This document shows positions 26,993-36,468 of a stretch of 64,000 nt of DNA, piece after piece (positions within the stretch are counted from its first letter, which is position 1; each line of letters opens with the position of its first letter). The DNA is from Mobilitalea sibirica (GTDB lineage: Bacteria; Bacillota; Clostridia; Lachnospirales; Lachnospiraceae). Both the position numbers and the translations under genes were made by a program. Where the stretch lies: positions 1 through 64,000 of the forward strand of contig NZ_JAEAGR010000020.1 of NCBI RefSeq assembly GCF_015999265.1, read 5' to 3'. The notes under the pieces were generated by a model. That model did no database searches, was not told the DNA's origin, and saw nothing but the letters and a program-made list of their open reading frames with translations.

Positions 26993-27607
26993 TTATTTTT
27001 TTCTACGCTTTATCACCTTTAGTCGGGTGAATTCTTCTCGTTCTTTTTCCTCCAATGAATTTTGTATCGAAACAGCCAAAGATGAATAGTAGGGTATCGT
27101 AATGTTTTGTAATGCATTGGCCCGTTTTTGAGTCTTTTTAATATTAGTAGCCAACCGATAAGCAGAGTTTTCTATCATGGAGAGGCGTATCGTAAGCTCC
27201 TTAACTTTATTAAAATGTTTTGTTGCTTTATCTAAGGAAAGCATTGTCTGAAAAAAAGCATAGGTAGGTTTATTTACCGTATTATCAAATTCCACTAAGG
27301 GAATTTCTGTTCCCATAATACTTCTTTGCTTAATTCGAATCGAATTTTCTTCCGGTATCGTACTGCTAAGATCGGATACATTACGAATTCCCATCTCAAT
27401 ATTAGCCTGTTGCAGGGCGAGATAAGCAGCAGAAAACGTACTATCAATTTCGGATTGAATATCCTTAGCCATGTCGATTAGTTCCATTAATTCTCGGATT
27501 AAGATATTACGCTTCTTATCCATCAGTTCATAGCCTTGCTTTGCAAGGCTTAATGATTTTTTTGCCAATATTAAATTACCCTTGGTAGGAAAGGTATTAG
27601 GATTCAT
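26993..27607 (-). CDS. ntpD: V/A-type ATPase subunit D (operon 1)
   Basis: 204 residues, nearly all helical: the antiparallel coiled-coil central shaft (N-terminal helix with PTKGNLILAKKSLSLAKQGYELMDKKRN in parts, C-terminal helix with KKTQKRANALQNITIPYY). It rotates inside the A3B3 hexamer and couples it to the membrane rotor. The motif KRANALQNITIP corresponds to RVNALEHVMIP in the second operon's subunit D. Start ATG 27607 after CGGAGG. Last gene of the minus-strand operon, 27 bp after ntpB. Confidence 0.93.
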   Translation of the reverse strand: MNPNTFPTKGNLILAKKSLSLAKQGYELMDKKRNILIRELMELIDMAKDIQSEIDSTFSAAYLALQQANIEMGIRNVSDLSSTIPEENSIRIKQRSIMGTEIPLVEFDNTVNKPTYAFFQTMLSLDKATKHFNKVKELTIRLSMIENSAYRLATNIKKTQKRANALQNITIPYYSSLAVSIQNSLEEKEREEFTRLKVIKRRKK

Positions 27608-27634
27608 AGGTTCACCTCCGGTTTGTATTGGCTG

Positions 27635-29011
27635 CTACGATGTTTTATAATAAGTATTTAATATCTTAGTATCAACTCGGTCTAATTCATCCTTAGGAAG
27701 TATGGATAGAAGAGACCAGCCCTTATCCAGAGTTTGGAGAATAGAACGGTTTTCTGCCTTGCCCTGGGCAATGAACTCGTTTTCCAATGCAGTACCGAAT
27801 AATAGATATTTTTTATCAGTCGGAGATAGCTCATCCTCACCGATAACACTGGCTAAAGCTCTGGCCTCACCGACCCTTGCATAGGAAGAGAAGAGTTGGT
27901 TCGCAAGATCCTGATGGTCCTCCCTTGTATAGCCTTTTCCGATGCCATCCTTCATTAATCGGGATAAGGAGGGTAGTATGTTAATTGGAGGATAAATTGC
28001 CTTTTGGTGAAGGGTACGATCAAGAACGATTTGTCCTTCCGTAATATATCCTGTTAAATCGGGAATTGGATGGGTAATATCATCATTAGGCATAGTAAGG
28101 ATTGGTATCTGTGTAACAGAACCGCTACAACCCTTTACAATACCGGCTCTTTCATATAAGGTTGCTAATTCACTGTATAGATAACCTGGGTATCCCTTTC
28201 TGCTTGGTATTTCACCTTTGGAGGAGGATACCTCACGCATGGCTTCTGCATAAGAGGTCATATCGGTCAACACTACCAGAATATGCATGCCCTTATCAAA
28301 GGCTAGATATTCTGCTGCGGTTAGTGCTACTTTAGGGGTTATTAATCTTTCAACAACGGGGTCATTCGCTAAGTTCAGGTACATGACAACGTGGGAGCTG
28401 GCACCACTTTCTGCAAAGGTACGACGGAAGAATTCTGCTACATCATGTTTGACGCCCATTGCTGCAAATACGATCGCAAATTCTTCATCCGAGTCCTCAG
28501 CCAAGGAAGCCTGTTTTACAATTTGAGCTGCTAGCTGATCGTGAGGAAGACCATTACCGGAGAAGATTGGCAGTTTTTGCCCACGTATTAAGGTAGTCAG
28601 GCAATCAATCGATGAGATACCGGTTTTTATATAATTTCTTGGGTATTCTCTGGAGCATGGATTTAAAGGCTGGCCGTTGATATCTCGATTTAATTCGGAC
28701 ACGATATTATGAAGTCCGTCAATCGGTTGACCAATCCCGTTGAATACCCGTCCCAGTATATCCTCGGACAAGGACAGTTCCATCGGATGCCCGGTTAATT
28801 TGGTATGGGTATTGTAAAGGGACATTTCCTCTGTCCCCTGGAATACCTGGATTACCGCTTTATCTTCATAGAGTTCAATAATTTTGCCAAGTTTCTTTCG
28901 CTTGCCTTCTATAGTGAATTCAACAATTTCATCAAAGGAAGCATCACGAATACCCTCAAGGGCAATTAAAGGTCCATTAATTTCGCTCAAGCCTAAATAT
29001 TCAATCGACAT
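27635..29011 (-). CDS. ntpB: V/A-type ATPase subunit B (operon 1)
   Basis: 458 residues. Non-catalytic partner of subunit A: it lacks a canonical Walker A (here IFSGNGLPH at the P-loop position) but has the conserved [23 protein letters not shown] and the Arg-bearing [10 protein letters not shown] region near the A/B interface. Forms the A3B3 head. 19 bp after ntpA, with AAGGAG before ATG 29011. Clearly diverged from its counterpart at 45086, so the two operons are not a recent duplication. Confidence 0.95.
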   Translation of the reverse strand: MSIEYLGLSEINGPLIALEGIRDASFDEIVEFTIEGKRKKLGKIIELYEDKAVIQVFQGTEEMSLYNTHTKLTGHPMELSLSEDILGRVFNGIGQPIDGLHNIVSELNRDINGQPLNPCSREYPRNYIKTGISSIDCLTTLIRGQKLPIFSGNGLPHDQLAAQIVKQASLAEDSDEEFAIVFAAMGVKHDVAEFFRRTFAESGASSHVVMYLNLANDPVVERLITPKVALTAAEYLAFDKGMHILVVLTDMTSYAEAMREVSSSKGEIPSRKGYPGYLYSELATLYERAGIVKGCSGSVTQIPILTMPNDDITHPIPDLTGYITEGQIVLDRTLHQKAIYPPINILPSLSRLMKDGIGKGYTREDHQDLANQLFSSYARVGEARALASVIGEDELSPTDKKYLLFGTALENEFIAQGKAENRSILQTLDKGWSLLSILPKDELDRVDTKILNTYYKTS

Positions 29012-29029
29012 ATATATAAGTACTCCTTC

Positions 29030-30802
29030 CTAAGCGTTCTTTGCCATGATACGGTTATAGAAGGTATCAATCAATTCTTTGTAATCTTCGAATTTATCTA
29101 ACTCATCATTGGCCACGTCATATTTTATGGAGATGATTTTTTCAAAAATATCTTCTTCCCGAAGCAAAGACATAGGCATATTCATATCAACCAGTTGCTT
29201 TGCTCTGGAATAGAGATAGAGGATGACTTGCATCATTTTTAATTGTTTTTCCATTGGTACATAGGTATCGGAAGGATGATAGGCATTTTGTTGAACAAAG
29301 CCCAGCCTTATTACTCTAGCAATTTCAAGTATTAATTTCTGGTCATCCGGAAGAACATCACTACCGATTAATTTGACAATTTCATTTAAATGGCTTTCCT
29401 CAGTAAGTAAGCTAAGAATTTGATTTCTGCATTCAACGAAATCTTCTCCGACATTGGTAATATACCAGGGCGCCAGGTCGGATAGATATTCACTATAGCT
29501 GGTAAGCCATTGTATCGCGGGAAAATGTCTTGCATATGCAAGGGATTTATCCAGCGCCCAAAAGCAACGGACAAAACGCTTCGTATTCTGCGTTACCGGT
29601 TCTGAAAAATCGCCGCCCTGAGGGGATACTGCACCAATAATGGTTACACTGCCTTCCGTATGGTTCAGATTTTGCATAAAGCCGGCTCTTTCATAAAAAG
29701 CAGACAGTTTTGATGCTAGATAGGCAGGAAAGCCTTCCTCTGCCGGCATTTCCTCCAGACGTCCGGATAATTCTCTTAAGGCTTCAGCCCAACGGGAGGT
29801 AGAATCAGCCATAATAGCTACATGATAACCCATATCTCTATAATACTCCGCTAAGGTAATTCCGGTATAGATACTAGCTTCACGAGCTGCTACCGGCATA
29901 TTCGAGGTATTTGCAATCAGGGTTGTTCGATCAAGTAAAGGATTACCGGTTTTGGGATCTACCAGCTTGGAGAAATCTTCTAGTACCTCCGTCATTTCAT
30001 TCCCCCGTTCACCGCAACCGATATAAACGATAATATCAGCATCACTCCATTTGGCAAACTGATGCTGCGTCATGGTCTTACCGGTTCCAAAACCTCCGGG
30101 GATAGCAGCGGTACCTCCCTTCGCAATGGGAAACAAAGTATCAATGATCCTTTGTCCTGTAATGAGCGGTCTGTCAGAGGAAAACCTTTTATCTACAGGT
30201 CTTGGCACGCGGATGGGCCAGCGTTGGGTTAGGGTTAGTTCTTTAATGTTACCGTCTTTATCTTTAATGGTTACAATCGTGTCATTAATGGTGTATTTAC
30301 CATCTTCAGCCACATCAGTAACAACACCGCATACATTTGGGGGGACCATGGATTTATGCATAATAGAAGTGGTTTCAGGTACTTCTGCGATGATAGACCC
30401 ACCATATAGCATATCACCCGGCTTCACTGTGATATGTACATCCCACAGCTTCTGGGTATCCAGTGAGTCAACACTGATACCTCTTGAAATAAATGCACCA
30501 AAATGCTTCGCAACCTCTTTTAAAGGTCGTTCAATGCCATCGAATATATTACCGATGATTCCCGGTGCTAGAGTGACTGAAACGGCAGAACCGGTTCCGA
30601 TTACTTCATCACCAGGTCGTAAACCCGTAGTCTCTTCGTATACCTGAATCGTAGTTTTGTCTTTAGTTAAACCGATTACTTCTCCAACCAGTTTCATATT
30701 GCCAACCAAAACCATTTCACCCATTTTGAAGCCATGGTTTCCTGCTAAATAAATAATCGGTCCGTTAATACCATATATTTTACCTGTAAAACAACTTAAC
30801 AT
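29030..30802 (-). CDS. ntpA: V/A-type ATPase catalytic subunit A (operon 1)
   Basis: 590 residues. Walker A GGFGTGKT (236-243), catalytic [11 protein letters not shown] with the essential Glu, non-homologous insertion (about 110-190) typical of V/A-type A subunits, and the [23 protein letters not shown]-type region ([14 protein letters not shown]). Hydrolyses ATP, or makes it if the rotor runs in reverse. AAAGGGAG precedes ATG 30802. It is separated from ntpE by 220 bp containing a hairpin, an unusually long internal gap in this operon. Confidence 0.96.
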   Translation of the reverse strand: MLSCFTGKIYGINGPIIYLAGNHGFKMGEMVLVGNMKLVGEVIGLTKDKTTIQVYEETTGLRPGDEVIGTGSAVSVTLAPGIIGNIFDGIERPLKEVAKHFGAFISRGISVDSLDTQKLWDVHITVKPGDMLYGGSIIAEVPETTSIMHKSMVPPNVCGVVTDVAEDGKYTINDTIVTIKDKDGNIKELTLTQRWPIRVPRPVDKRFSSDRPLITGQRIIDTLFPIAKGGTAAIPGGFGTGKTMTQHQFAKWSDADIIVYIGCGERGNEMTEVLEDFSKLVDPKTGNPLLDRTTLIANTSNMPVAAREASIYTGITLAEYYRDMGYHVAIMADSTSRWAEALRELSGRLEEMPAEEGFPAYLASKLSAFYERAGFMQNLNHTEGSVTIIGAVSPQGGDFSEPVTQNTKRFVRCFWALDKSLAYARHFPAIQWLTSYSEYLSDLAPWYITNVGEDFVECRNQILSLLTEESHLNEIVKLIGSDVLPDDQKLILEIARVIRLGFVQQNAYHPSDTYVPMEKQLKMMQVILYLYSRAKQLVDMNMPMSLLREEDIFEKIISIKYDVANDELDKFEDYKELIDTFYNRIMAKNA

Positions 30803-30974
30803 AGAGATGACTCCCTTTCTGTAAGTAATACATAATTTGCTACCTTAAAAAGTATTAATTAACGAATATTTGATAAAATACAAAACATTGAAATTATGAA
30901 AATCAAAAAAACATAAAATCAACAAATAGAAATAATATATAACGAAATAATGAAATAATGAAATCACAGCTAGG

Positions 30975-31005
30975 GTGTTTTATTTCACTTTAAAGTAAAA
31001 CACCG
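30975..31005 (-). promoter_or_regulatory. Intercistronic hairpin between ntpE and ntpA
   Basis: GGTGTTTTA and TAAAACACC enclose the inner palindrome ACTTTAAAGT. It lies in the 220-bp gap between ntpE and ntpA. No T-tract follows on the minus strand, so RNA processing or stabilisation of the A-B-D part is more likely than full termination. Confidence 0.45.
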
Positions 31006-31022
31006 TATAAACTAAAAGATGA

Positions 31023-31592
31023 TTAATGCAGCCGAAAGGTTTCTTTTTGTTCAGAAAGTTTTGTAGTAAAGCTATGGTCTATCAATATCGTTCGAGAAGG
31101 GATTACAGCCCGTATGCCTCCCATAAAATCTCTGTTGCTTATAGTTAAATTAACACCGGTTATCTTTTCTAACACGGATTTTAAGGCTTCATCACTGGGG
31201 TTGATATAAATTATGATTTCTTCTCCCCGTGCAAATTCATAAGCTTCGGCTATTTTATTACTTAGATACTTAACATAAGCAGGGGATTTCATATAGGCAT
31301 CCAATTTTTTTCTCACATCTTTAAAAATTTTATCCGTAAGTAACGAGGTTTTTTCTAATACTTTACGCTTTGATTCAAGAATATCACCGGACAATCTACG
31401 GTTTTTCTCACGAATAATATTATCTGTTTCAATCTGATATGTGTTCTGTGCTTTTTTCTGTGCCGCCTGCTTTCTCTCATTATAAATTTTTTGAAGAGTT
31501 TTTTTATAATCTTCTATAATTTCTATACTTTGTGCAGTAGCACTGTCGATAACTGCGGTATAAAAATTATCTAACTTTTCGTTTGGATCCAT
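31023..31592 (-). CDS. ntpE: V/A-type ATPase subunit E (operon 1)
   Basis: 189 residues: N-terminal long charged helix (about 1-95) and a small C-terminal globular domain ending in VIPSRTILIDHSFTTKL. This is the plan of the peripheral-stalk subunit E, which pairs with G to form the stator arm between subunit I and the A3B3 head. GGAGA before ATG 31592. 78 bp after ntpF. Confidence 0.85.
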   Translation of the reverse strand: MDPNEKLDNFYTAVIDSATAQSIEIIEDYKKTLQKIYNERKQAAQKKAQNTYQIETDNIIREKNRRLSGDILESKRKVLEKTSLLTDKIFKDVRKKLDAYMKSPAYVKYLSNKIAEAYEFARGEEIIIYINPSDEALKSVLEKITGVNLTISNRDFMGGIRAVIPSRTILIDHSFTTKLSEQKETFRLH

Positions 31593-31670
31593 AACTTATC
31601 TCCTTACTATGAAATACGCCTTAGTTTCTTATTTGACCAATTTCATATCATGTTCTAAAAAATTAAATTA

Positions 31671-31979
31671 CTATAATTTAAGGCCGATTGCCTCATTTAC
31701 ATAAGAAGTAATAAAATCCGGCTTACGACCGGTTCCATGCCTATCAGGAATTTCTACAATTAAGGGAAGCTTTCTATTTAATTTTATATCATCGATAATA
31801 TCGGGAAATTCTCGGCTGAATTTTTCTGTAATCAGCAGTATTCCAATGGTTTTATCAGCAATTGCTTTATCCAGTTGTTCCTTTAAGTGCTTTCTGGAAT
31901 GGATTACAACTCCGTCTACGCCGGCCAGTCGCATTCCAGTATAAGTATCAACATTGTCGCTGATCAAAAACATGCGCAT
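31671..31979 (-). CDS. ntpF: V/A-type ATPase subunit F (operon 1)
   Basis: 102 residues with the Rossmann-like subunit F fold: DNVDTYTGMRLAGVDGVVI, then IGILLITEKFSREFPD, and KLPLIVEIPDR. Sits beside subunit D on the central shaft and modulates activity. The start is ATG 31979, behind AAAGGAG; a longer reading from 32021 would run into ntpK. 16 bp after ntpK. Confidence 0.9.
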   Translation of the reverse strand: MRMFLISDNVDTYTGMRLAGVDGVVIHSRKHLKEQLDKAIADKTIGILLITEKFSREFPDIIDDIKLNRKLPLIVEIPDRHGTGRKPDFITSYVNEAIGLKL

Positions 31980-31995
31980 ATGGAAACTCCTTTCA

Positions 31996-32418
31996 TTATC
32001 CAAGTATCGTAAAGGATACAATTAAACCATAAAGAGCAATACCTTCAGCCAAGGCAACGAAGATTAAAGCTTTACCCATAATAGAGGAATCCTCGCTAAT
32101 TGCTCCTAAAGCAGCAGAAGCAGCATTCGCTACTGCAATACCGCCACCAATGCAGGATAATCCGGTAGCAAGTGCAGCCGCCATATATCTCCAGCCTTCT
32201 ACAGAAGCTTCGGCTACCGCCTCTGCTTCAGCGGCTGAAACTTTTCCGGTAAAAAGTAAAATATCTGCAATGATTAAGGTACTAAAGAATAGAAAACTAT
32301 TAAAGGCCAAGGTTGCTTTAAAGCCACCTTTTGTTTTTTTACGACGAAATAAAAATGAGCCAAACGGAATTACAATACTTAAGATTAAAGCAGCGATGAT
32401 AGTAACTTTCAATAACAT
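31996..32418 (-). CDS. ntpK: V/A-type ATPase rotor subunit K, single c-hairpin type (operon 1)
   Basis: 140 residues with four hydrophobic segments. Only the last two (about 76-105 and 113-139) are a c-subunit hairpin, with the ion-carrying Glu125 in VALAEGIALYGL. The first two helices (about 3-24 and 33-56) are separated by the basic RRKKTK loop and carry no membrane carboxylate. Residues that coordinate Na+ in Na+-type rings (Gln in the first helix, Ser/Thr after the Glu) are replaced by small hydrophobics, so H+ coupling is inferred. Compare the very different K subunit at 40879. AGGAGG precedes ATG 32418. Confidence 0.88.
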   Translation of the reverse strand: MLLKVTIIAALILSIVIPFGSFLFRRKKTKGGFKATLAFNSFLFFSTLIIADILLFTGKVSAAEAEAVAEASVEGWRYMAAALATGLSCIGGGIAVANAASAALGAISEDSSIMGKALIFVALAEGIALYGLIVSFTILG

Positions 32419-32441
32419 GATTTTATCCTCCTGATAGATGA

Positions 32442-34340
32442 TTATTTATTTTTGTAAGGTTTAAATTCTTTACCGGTTCCTTTGTAGAAACGGCTAAACA
32501 TCTCATAAAACTCTAAACGCAGAACCTGTATACCAACAATCAGACCCTCCATAGCAGCAACAAAGAGATTACCTAATATAATTACGATAATATTCGGATC
32601 ACCTGTTTCTACTCCTGCCAACAGCATAACAACTCCCATAATAGCTGCATGGCTTAATGCAAAAGCACCGATACGAAGGAATGAAATCGTGTTGGTTACA
32701 TAACTAAGTAATACTTCAAAAAGTTCAAAGAATGATTCAACAAAAAACATGCCTTTATGCTCAGGAAAGAAATGAGCTTTTTTTTCGATAAAACGTTCTA
32801 ACGGTTCCCTAAAAAAGATTAATAGTAAGGGAATACCGAAGAAGATGATTAATAGTATAGTGGCTGGTAAGGTCCGTCCGGTCATAAGAAGAGCAACACA
32901 GGTGATGGCAGCGATGTAAAAAACGAGACCGGAAACACCGTTTGTATCAAATAAAACCTTACTAATTCTTCGCTCTTTTATACCATTAATAATATTTAAA
33001 ATCATAGCAATCATGATTAATGCAACTCCAAAGCCTACGGAAGTTAATAATACAGTCATGACATTATGCATTGGAGAAAGCCAGATCGGTTCGATCAAGT
33101 CTTCAAAACCGAATATACTTCCATACAAAAAACCGAATACAATGGAGAAAACTCCGGCCATGGATATGATTGCGGCGATTGCCATTTTTTTGTACTTATA
33201 GAGAAGAGCACCGCCCAGTGCCAATAGCAAACCTTGACCGGCATCTCCGAACATGATACCGAAGATCAGGGAATACGTAATTGCTACGAAGGAGGTAGGA
33301 TCAATTTCGTTGTATGCAGGTAAACCGTACATTTTTACGAACATCTCAAAAGGTTTAAACACCTTCTTGTTTTTTAGTTTGGTAGGAGGCTTAGTCGTTT
33401 CGCTTTCCTGTCCCTCCTCAATAATGATATTAATATTCGGATCTGTTTCTGTGTCTTTTATGATCAAATCAGCATCCTTTTGTGTAATCCATCCGCAAAG
33501 AATATAAAAGACTTGTTTTTTTCCTTCCTTCGTACAGGCAGCAAGTTTACGTAAATCAAAATTATTGTTGTAAGTGATTAAGGTACTATGTGCCGTTAAC
33601 AGTTCATCCGCCCTTTGATTTAATATATCCTGTATGTTTTTCGATACAGCAGAGAGTTTGTGACTTATCTCATTTCTTTTCGCAAGTACCTTACGATAGG
33701 CTTGTTCAGGTGTTCCCTCATATTCGTCTGAAAGTATAATTCTTTCAAAATGAAGGGAAGCATAGATTGCATCAATTTTCACGGAATGAGCGGCAGGAAC
33801 AAAATATATTCCCCATACATAATCCCTGTCACTGTCACACTCAAAAAAGAGGGAATTTAGGTTATCATATACATAGCGGGAAAACTTATTAAAAAATTCA
33901 TGCGAAATCTTTCCGAAGCGGAACTTTATGAATTTTAAATTGAGGATTTTATTGATATCATAATCAAAATGCCTGAAAGGCTCAATCTGATTAACCAAAT
34001 CGGTATAATGGGATTGTTGTTCTTTTAAATCTTTCATTTGCTGATCTAAATCCTTTAGCATCTCAAGAGTATGATTAATAATCTCGGATGCTTGGGAAGG
34101 GGTCATAGAGAATTCTTTGGATGGCTTGTGGACTTTAATCTGCTTCACCAGATCCTCGGATTTTAACAATAAATCCTTGTAAGGGTTTATTTCAACAAAA
34201 GGCTTTAAGTCGTGCACAGCACTTAGTTCTGATAAAGCATTTTCTAAATGAATATCATATTTATTCAAGTAAATATTTACTACGCGATCAAAATCACTTT
34301 TGGGTCCGGTAATACTAAGGAACTTCATTTTTTCTATCAA
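32442..34340 (-). CDS. ntpI: V/A-type ATPase subunit I (operon 1)
   Basis: 632 residues. N-terminal half (to about 330) is cytoplasmic with coiled coils and binds the peripheral stalks; C-terminal half has about seven to eight helices and forms the ion half-channels. FGIMFGDAGQGLLL and the late SFLRIGAFALSHAAIMGVV, carrying the essential Arg (RIGAFAL), are intact. GGAGG is eight bases before the TTG at 34340, giving the lead MIEKMKFLSITGP; GTG 34349 overlaps that site and ATG 34328 is possible. Confidence 0.92.
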   Translation of the reverse strand: MIEKMKFLSITGPKSDFDRVVNIYLNKYDIHLENALSELSAVHDLKPFVEINPYKDLLLKSEDLVKQIKVHKPSKEFSMTPSQASEIINHTLEMLKDLDQQMKDLKEQQSHYTDLVNQIEPFRHFDYDINKILNLKFIKFRFGKISHEFFNKFSRYVYDNLNSLFFECDSDRDYVWGIYFVPAAHSVKIDAIYASLHFERIILSDEYEGTPEQAYRKVLAKRNEISHKLSAVSKNIQDILNQRADELLTAHSTLITYNNNFDLRKLAACTKEGKKQVFYILCGWITQKDADLIIKDTETDPNINIIIEEGQESETTKPPTKLKNKKVFKPFEMFVKMYGLPAYNEIDPTSFVAITYSLIFGIMFGDAGQGLLLALGGALLYKYKKMAIAAIISMAGVFSIVFGFLYGSIFGFEDLIEPIWLSPMHNVMTVLLTSVGFGVALIMIAMILNIINGIKERRISKVLFDTNGVSGLVFYIAAITCVALLMTGRTLPATILLIIFFGIPLLLIFFREPLERFIEKKAHFFPEHKGMFFVESFFELFEVLLSYVTNTISFLRIGAFALSHAAIMGVVMLLAGVETGDPNIIVIILGNLFVAAMEGLIVGIQVLRLEFYEMFSRFYKGTGKEFKPYKNK

Positions 34341-34360
34341 TTGTTTCACCTCCGATTATA

Positions 34361-35395
34361 TTATTGTAATATATATTTAAGTTTGACCTGTGGATCTAAG
34401 CCATATCGGATACATTCTAAAGCTGTGGTCAATCGGTTAATCTCTGCTTCCTTTTCATGAATATAATTGTTCACGGTAGCCATAGAAGAAGGATAATTAA
34501 TCTTATTATTTCTATATATCTTAGTGATTATATTTCTATAAACGTGTTCCATGGTGCCATCATGAAGGGATCCTGCAAATGAGTTATAATGTGTGGTTTT
34601 TAAAATATTCATGAATTCATCCAGGGTAGCCGATTCGACTAATCGATGCAGTTGCTCCTTTGTCAGCCTGTAATTTACAGGTATAATAAATGAATATATA
34701 TCAGATGAGGGCATATGATACATTGATTTGGAACGAAAAACCCACATAATGTTAAGCAGGTCTATCTCGGTTCCTAATCTGTGAGTAAAAGCTTTATGGC
34801 TTTGATCCTCTAATTCCCTGTCTTTTAATTTCCATGTCTTTTTAAAAAAGTAGATATCCAGATGCATTTCATAATCAAAGGTTGTAACATTACCGGAGTT
34901 TTGCAGCTTCACAAGCAATGGATAGTACTGTGTTCCTCTTAGATGGTTAATATATTCATCCATCGATTGGGAAGCGGCAAGAGCCGTAACATTTAAATCA
35001 GAATGTTTGTTAAAAAACGCTTCAAACAACGATAAATCAAAGGAACGATTGGAACTGTATATATTATGAATGCAATTTTTCAGTATCGTCACTTCATAGC
35101 GGAAAAAGAATAATTCCAGATCCTTACGTTGCATATCATTGGCAAAACGATATAGTTTAGCATAATCCAGATATAAACCAACAGAGATAATTCGCTCAGC
35201 ATCTGCCCTGTGAAGCTCATGCTCATCATAGCGTTCAAAAATTTCCCGGTATCCGGGATGATTTTTAAGGAAAGCTATTAGATCCGAAACAGCTTCGAGA
35301 TTAGCTATTGTTTTAAATTCCTCCGGACTGATTAATTTTGCACCCATAGCTTTTACTTTGGTATTAATACCACTAAAGGATAAAAAGTGTTTCAT
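34361..35395 (-). CDS. ntpC: V/A-type ATPase subunit C (operon 1)
   Basis: 344 residues of the AC39/subunit C (d-type) family: all helical, three similar lobes, with EAEINRLTTALECIRYGLDP near the C-terminus. It forms the socket that links the central shaft D/F to the K ring. Start ATG 35395 after GGAGG; the upstream ATG at 35416 has no site. In this operon C precedes I, whereas in the plus operon it follows E. Confidence 0.85.
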   Translation of the reverse strand: MKHFLSFSGINTKVKAMGAKLISPEEFKTIANLEAVSDLIAFLKNHPGYREIFERYDEHELHRADAERIISVGLYLDYAKLYRFANDMQRKDLELFFFRYEVTILKNCIHNIYSSNRSFDLSLFEAFFNKHSDLNVTALAASQSMDEYINHLRGTQYYPLLVKLQNSGNVTTFDYEMHLDIYFFKKTWKLKDRELEDQSHKAFTHRLGTEIDLLNIMWVFRSKSMYHMPSSDIYSFIIPVNYRLTKEQLHRLVESATLDEFMNILKTTHYNSFAGSLHDGTMEHVYRNIITKIYRNNKINYPSSMATVNNYIHEKEAEINRLTTALECIRYGLDPQVKLKYILQ

Positions 35396-35482
35396 AACAA
35401 CCTCCACGCTGCACATTCAACAGCTTAATAACAACAAGTGAATCACTTTGATTACGATGAAAACTCGAAATAAACGGGTTGA

Positions 35483-35794
35483 TCATGACATGATTATATT
35501 CTCAAAAACCTTATCTACGAAATCTTTGTGATGTTCTTTGTATATGTCATCCAGTTCGATTAGGTGTTTTTCGCTCTTTTCTGTTATTGATTTCTTTTCT
35601 TTGGTCAGTTCTTTGTCCGTCTGTAGTTGAAAATTGCGTATCTTATTATAATTGTCAGCAGCAACTTTTTCTTCCATGCGTTTGATATCCTGTTCAAAGG
35701 CATCGTGTAACCTGATTTTTTCTTCGTTAGCCCTCTTGATGATTAGATTGGCTTTTTCTTCTATTTCAAACAACTTAACAATTGTATTTTCCAT
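35483..35794 (-). CDS. V/A-type ATPase subunit G/H (operon 1)
   Basis: 103 residues, almost entirely charged coiled coil (IEEKANLIIKRANEEKIRLH to the end). This matches subunit G (also called H or NtpF), which pairs with subunit E in the peripheral stalk. Very low sequence conservation is normal for it; position as first gene of the operon supports the assignment. AAGGAG before ATG 35794. Confidence 0.75.
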   Translation of the reverse strand: MENTIVKLFEIEEKANLIIKRANEEKIRLHDAFEQDIKRMEEKVAADNYNKIRNFQLQTDKELTKEKKSITEKSEKHLIELDDIYKEHHKDFVDKVFENIIMS

Positions 35795-35891
35795 AAAACA
35801 TTCTCCTTTCTCTCAATATATTAGGTTTATCGTTTTGAAAATCTATAGGATTTTTGTTGATTATCCTAGGATTACTTAAGTTTCGGCATAA

Positions 35892-35966
35892 TACCGTAAC
35901 ATCGTAATACTGATTGATTGTTACGGTACTTTTACATTTGCGAAAAGTCAGCACAGAGGCTGACCT
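35892..35966 (-). promoter_or_regulatory. Leader of ATPase operon 1: attenuator-like hairpin and long inverted repeat
   Basis: On the minus strand GTCAGC-CTCTGT-GCTGAC (35964-35947) is a perfect 6-bp stem followed by TTTT, resembling a weak terminator about 150 bases before the first gene. Right after it lie TACCGTAACA and TGTTACGGTA (35928-35919 and 35901-35892), a perfect 10-bp inverted repeat with a 17-base spacer, good for a repressor site or an alternative RNA fold. Confidence 0.4.
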
Positions 35967-36187
35967 TATCGTCACGATATTAGTTATTTATAAATATTAC
36001 AAGAGAAGATGGCTAGCTTTACATAACACGAGTTTTATTGACATATATAATCTTACCCCTTTTATGAAAAAAAGCTATAGTTATTTTGTACAAAATTTTC
36101 ATGCAATATAAAAAAAATACAGTGAAAATTATTCTATAGGGTTATTATATGAATGGATCAATAATTATTTAATATGAATTTAAAACT

Positions 36188-36200
36188 AAAACGATTAAGT
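36188..36200. promoter_or_regulatory. AAAACGATTAAGT repeat, site 1
   Basis: The 13-mer AAAACGATTAAGT recurs identically 230 bp away at 36418, both upstream of the LacI-family gene and between the two divergent ATPase operons. Candidate regulator binding site. Confidence 0.4.
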
Positions 36201-36417
36201 TAAAAATATAAATTAAATTAAAAAATACTTGCAATAATTACCGAAAAGGTTTAAGATTGAATTGTGACATATCACAGATAATTGAGCTTTAAGTAAAGAG
36301 GTAGTAACTTCTCCATAGAGATTTCTATAGGAAAGTTTATAAGATTTAGTTATAAGTAGTAATAATGGCAGAAAAATCATTAACAAATTGTATAATATGC
36401 TGTGCCGTATACGAAAG

Positions 36418-36430
36418 AAAACGATTAAGT
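36418..36430. promoter_or_regulatory. AAAACGATTAAGT repeat, site 2
   Basis: Second identical copy, 22 bases downstream of TATAAT (36391-36396) and 38 bases before the LacI-family start. This position, over the start of transcription, suits autoregulation. Confidence 0.45.
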
Positions 36431-36468
36431 AAATATTATTTGAAATAACATAGATTAAGGAGTTAAGT

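Noticed and set aside
36264-36277. TGTGACATATCACA, CRP-like palindrome before the LacI-family gene
   Set aside because: Half-site spacing is 4, not 6, so it does not fit CRP/HcpR; kept only as an unexplained palindrome.
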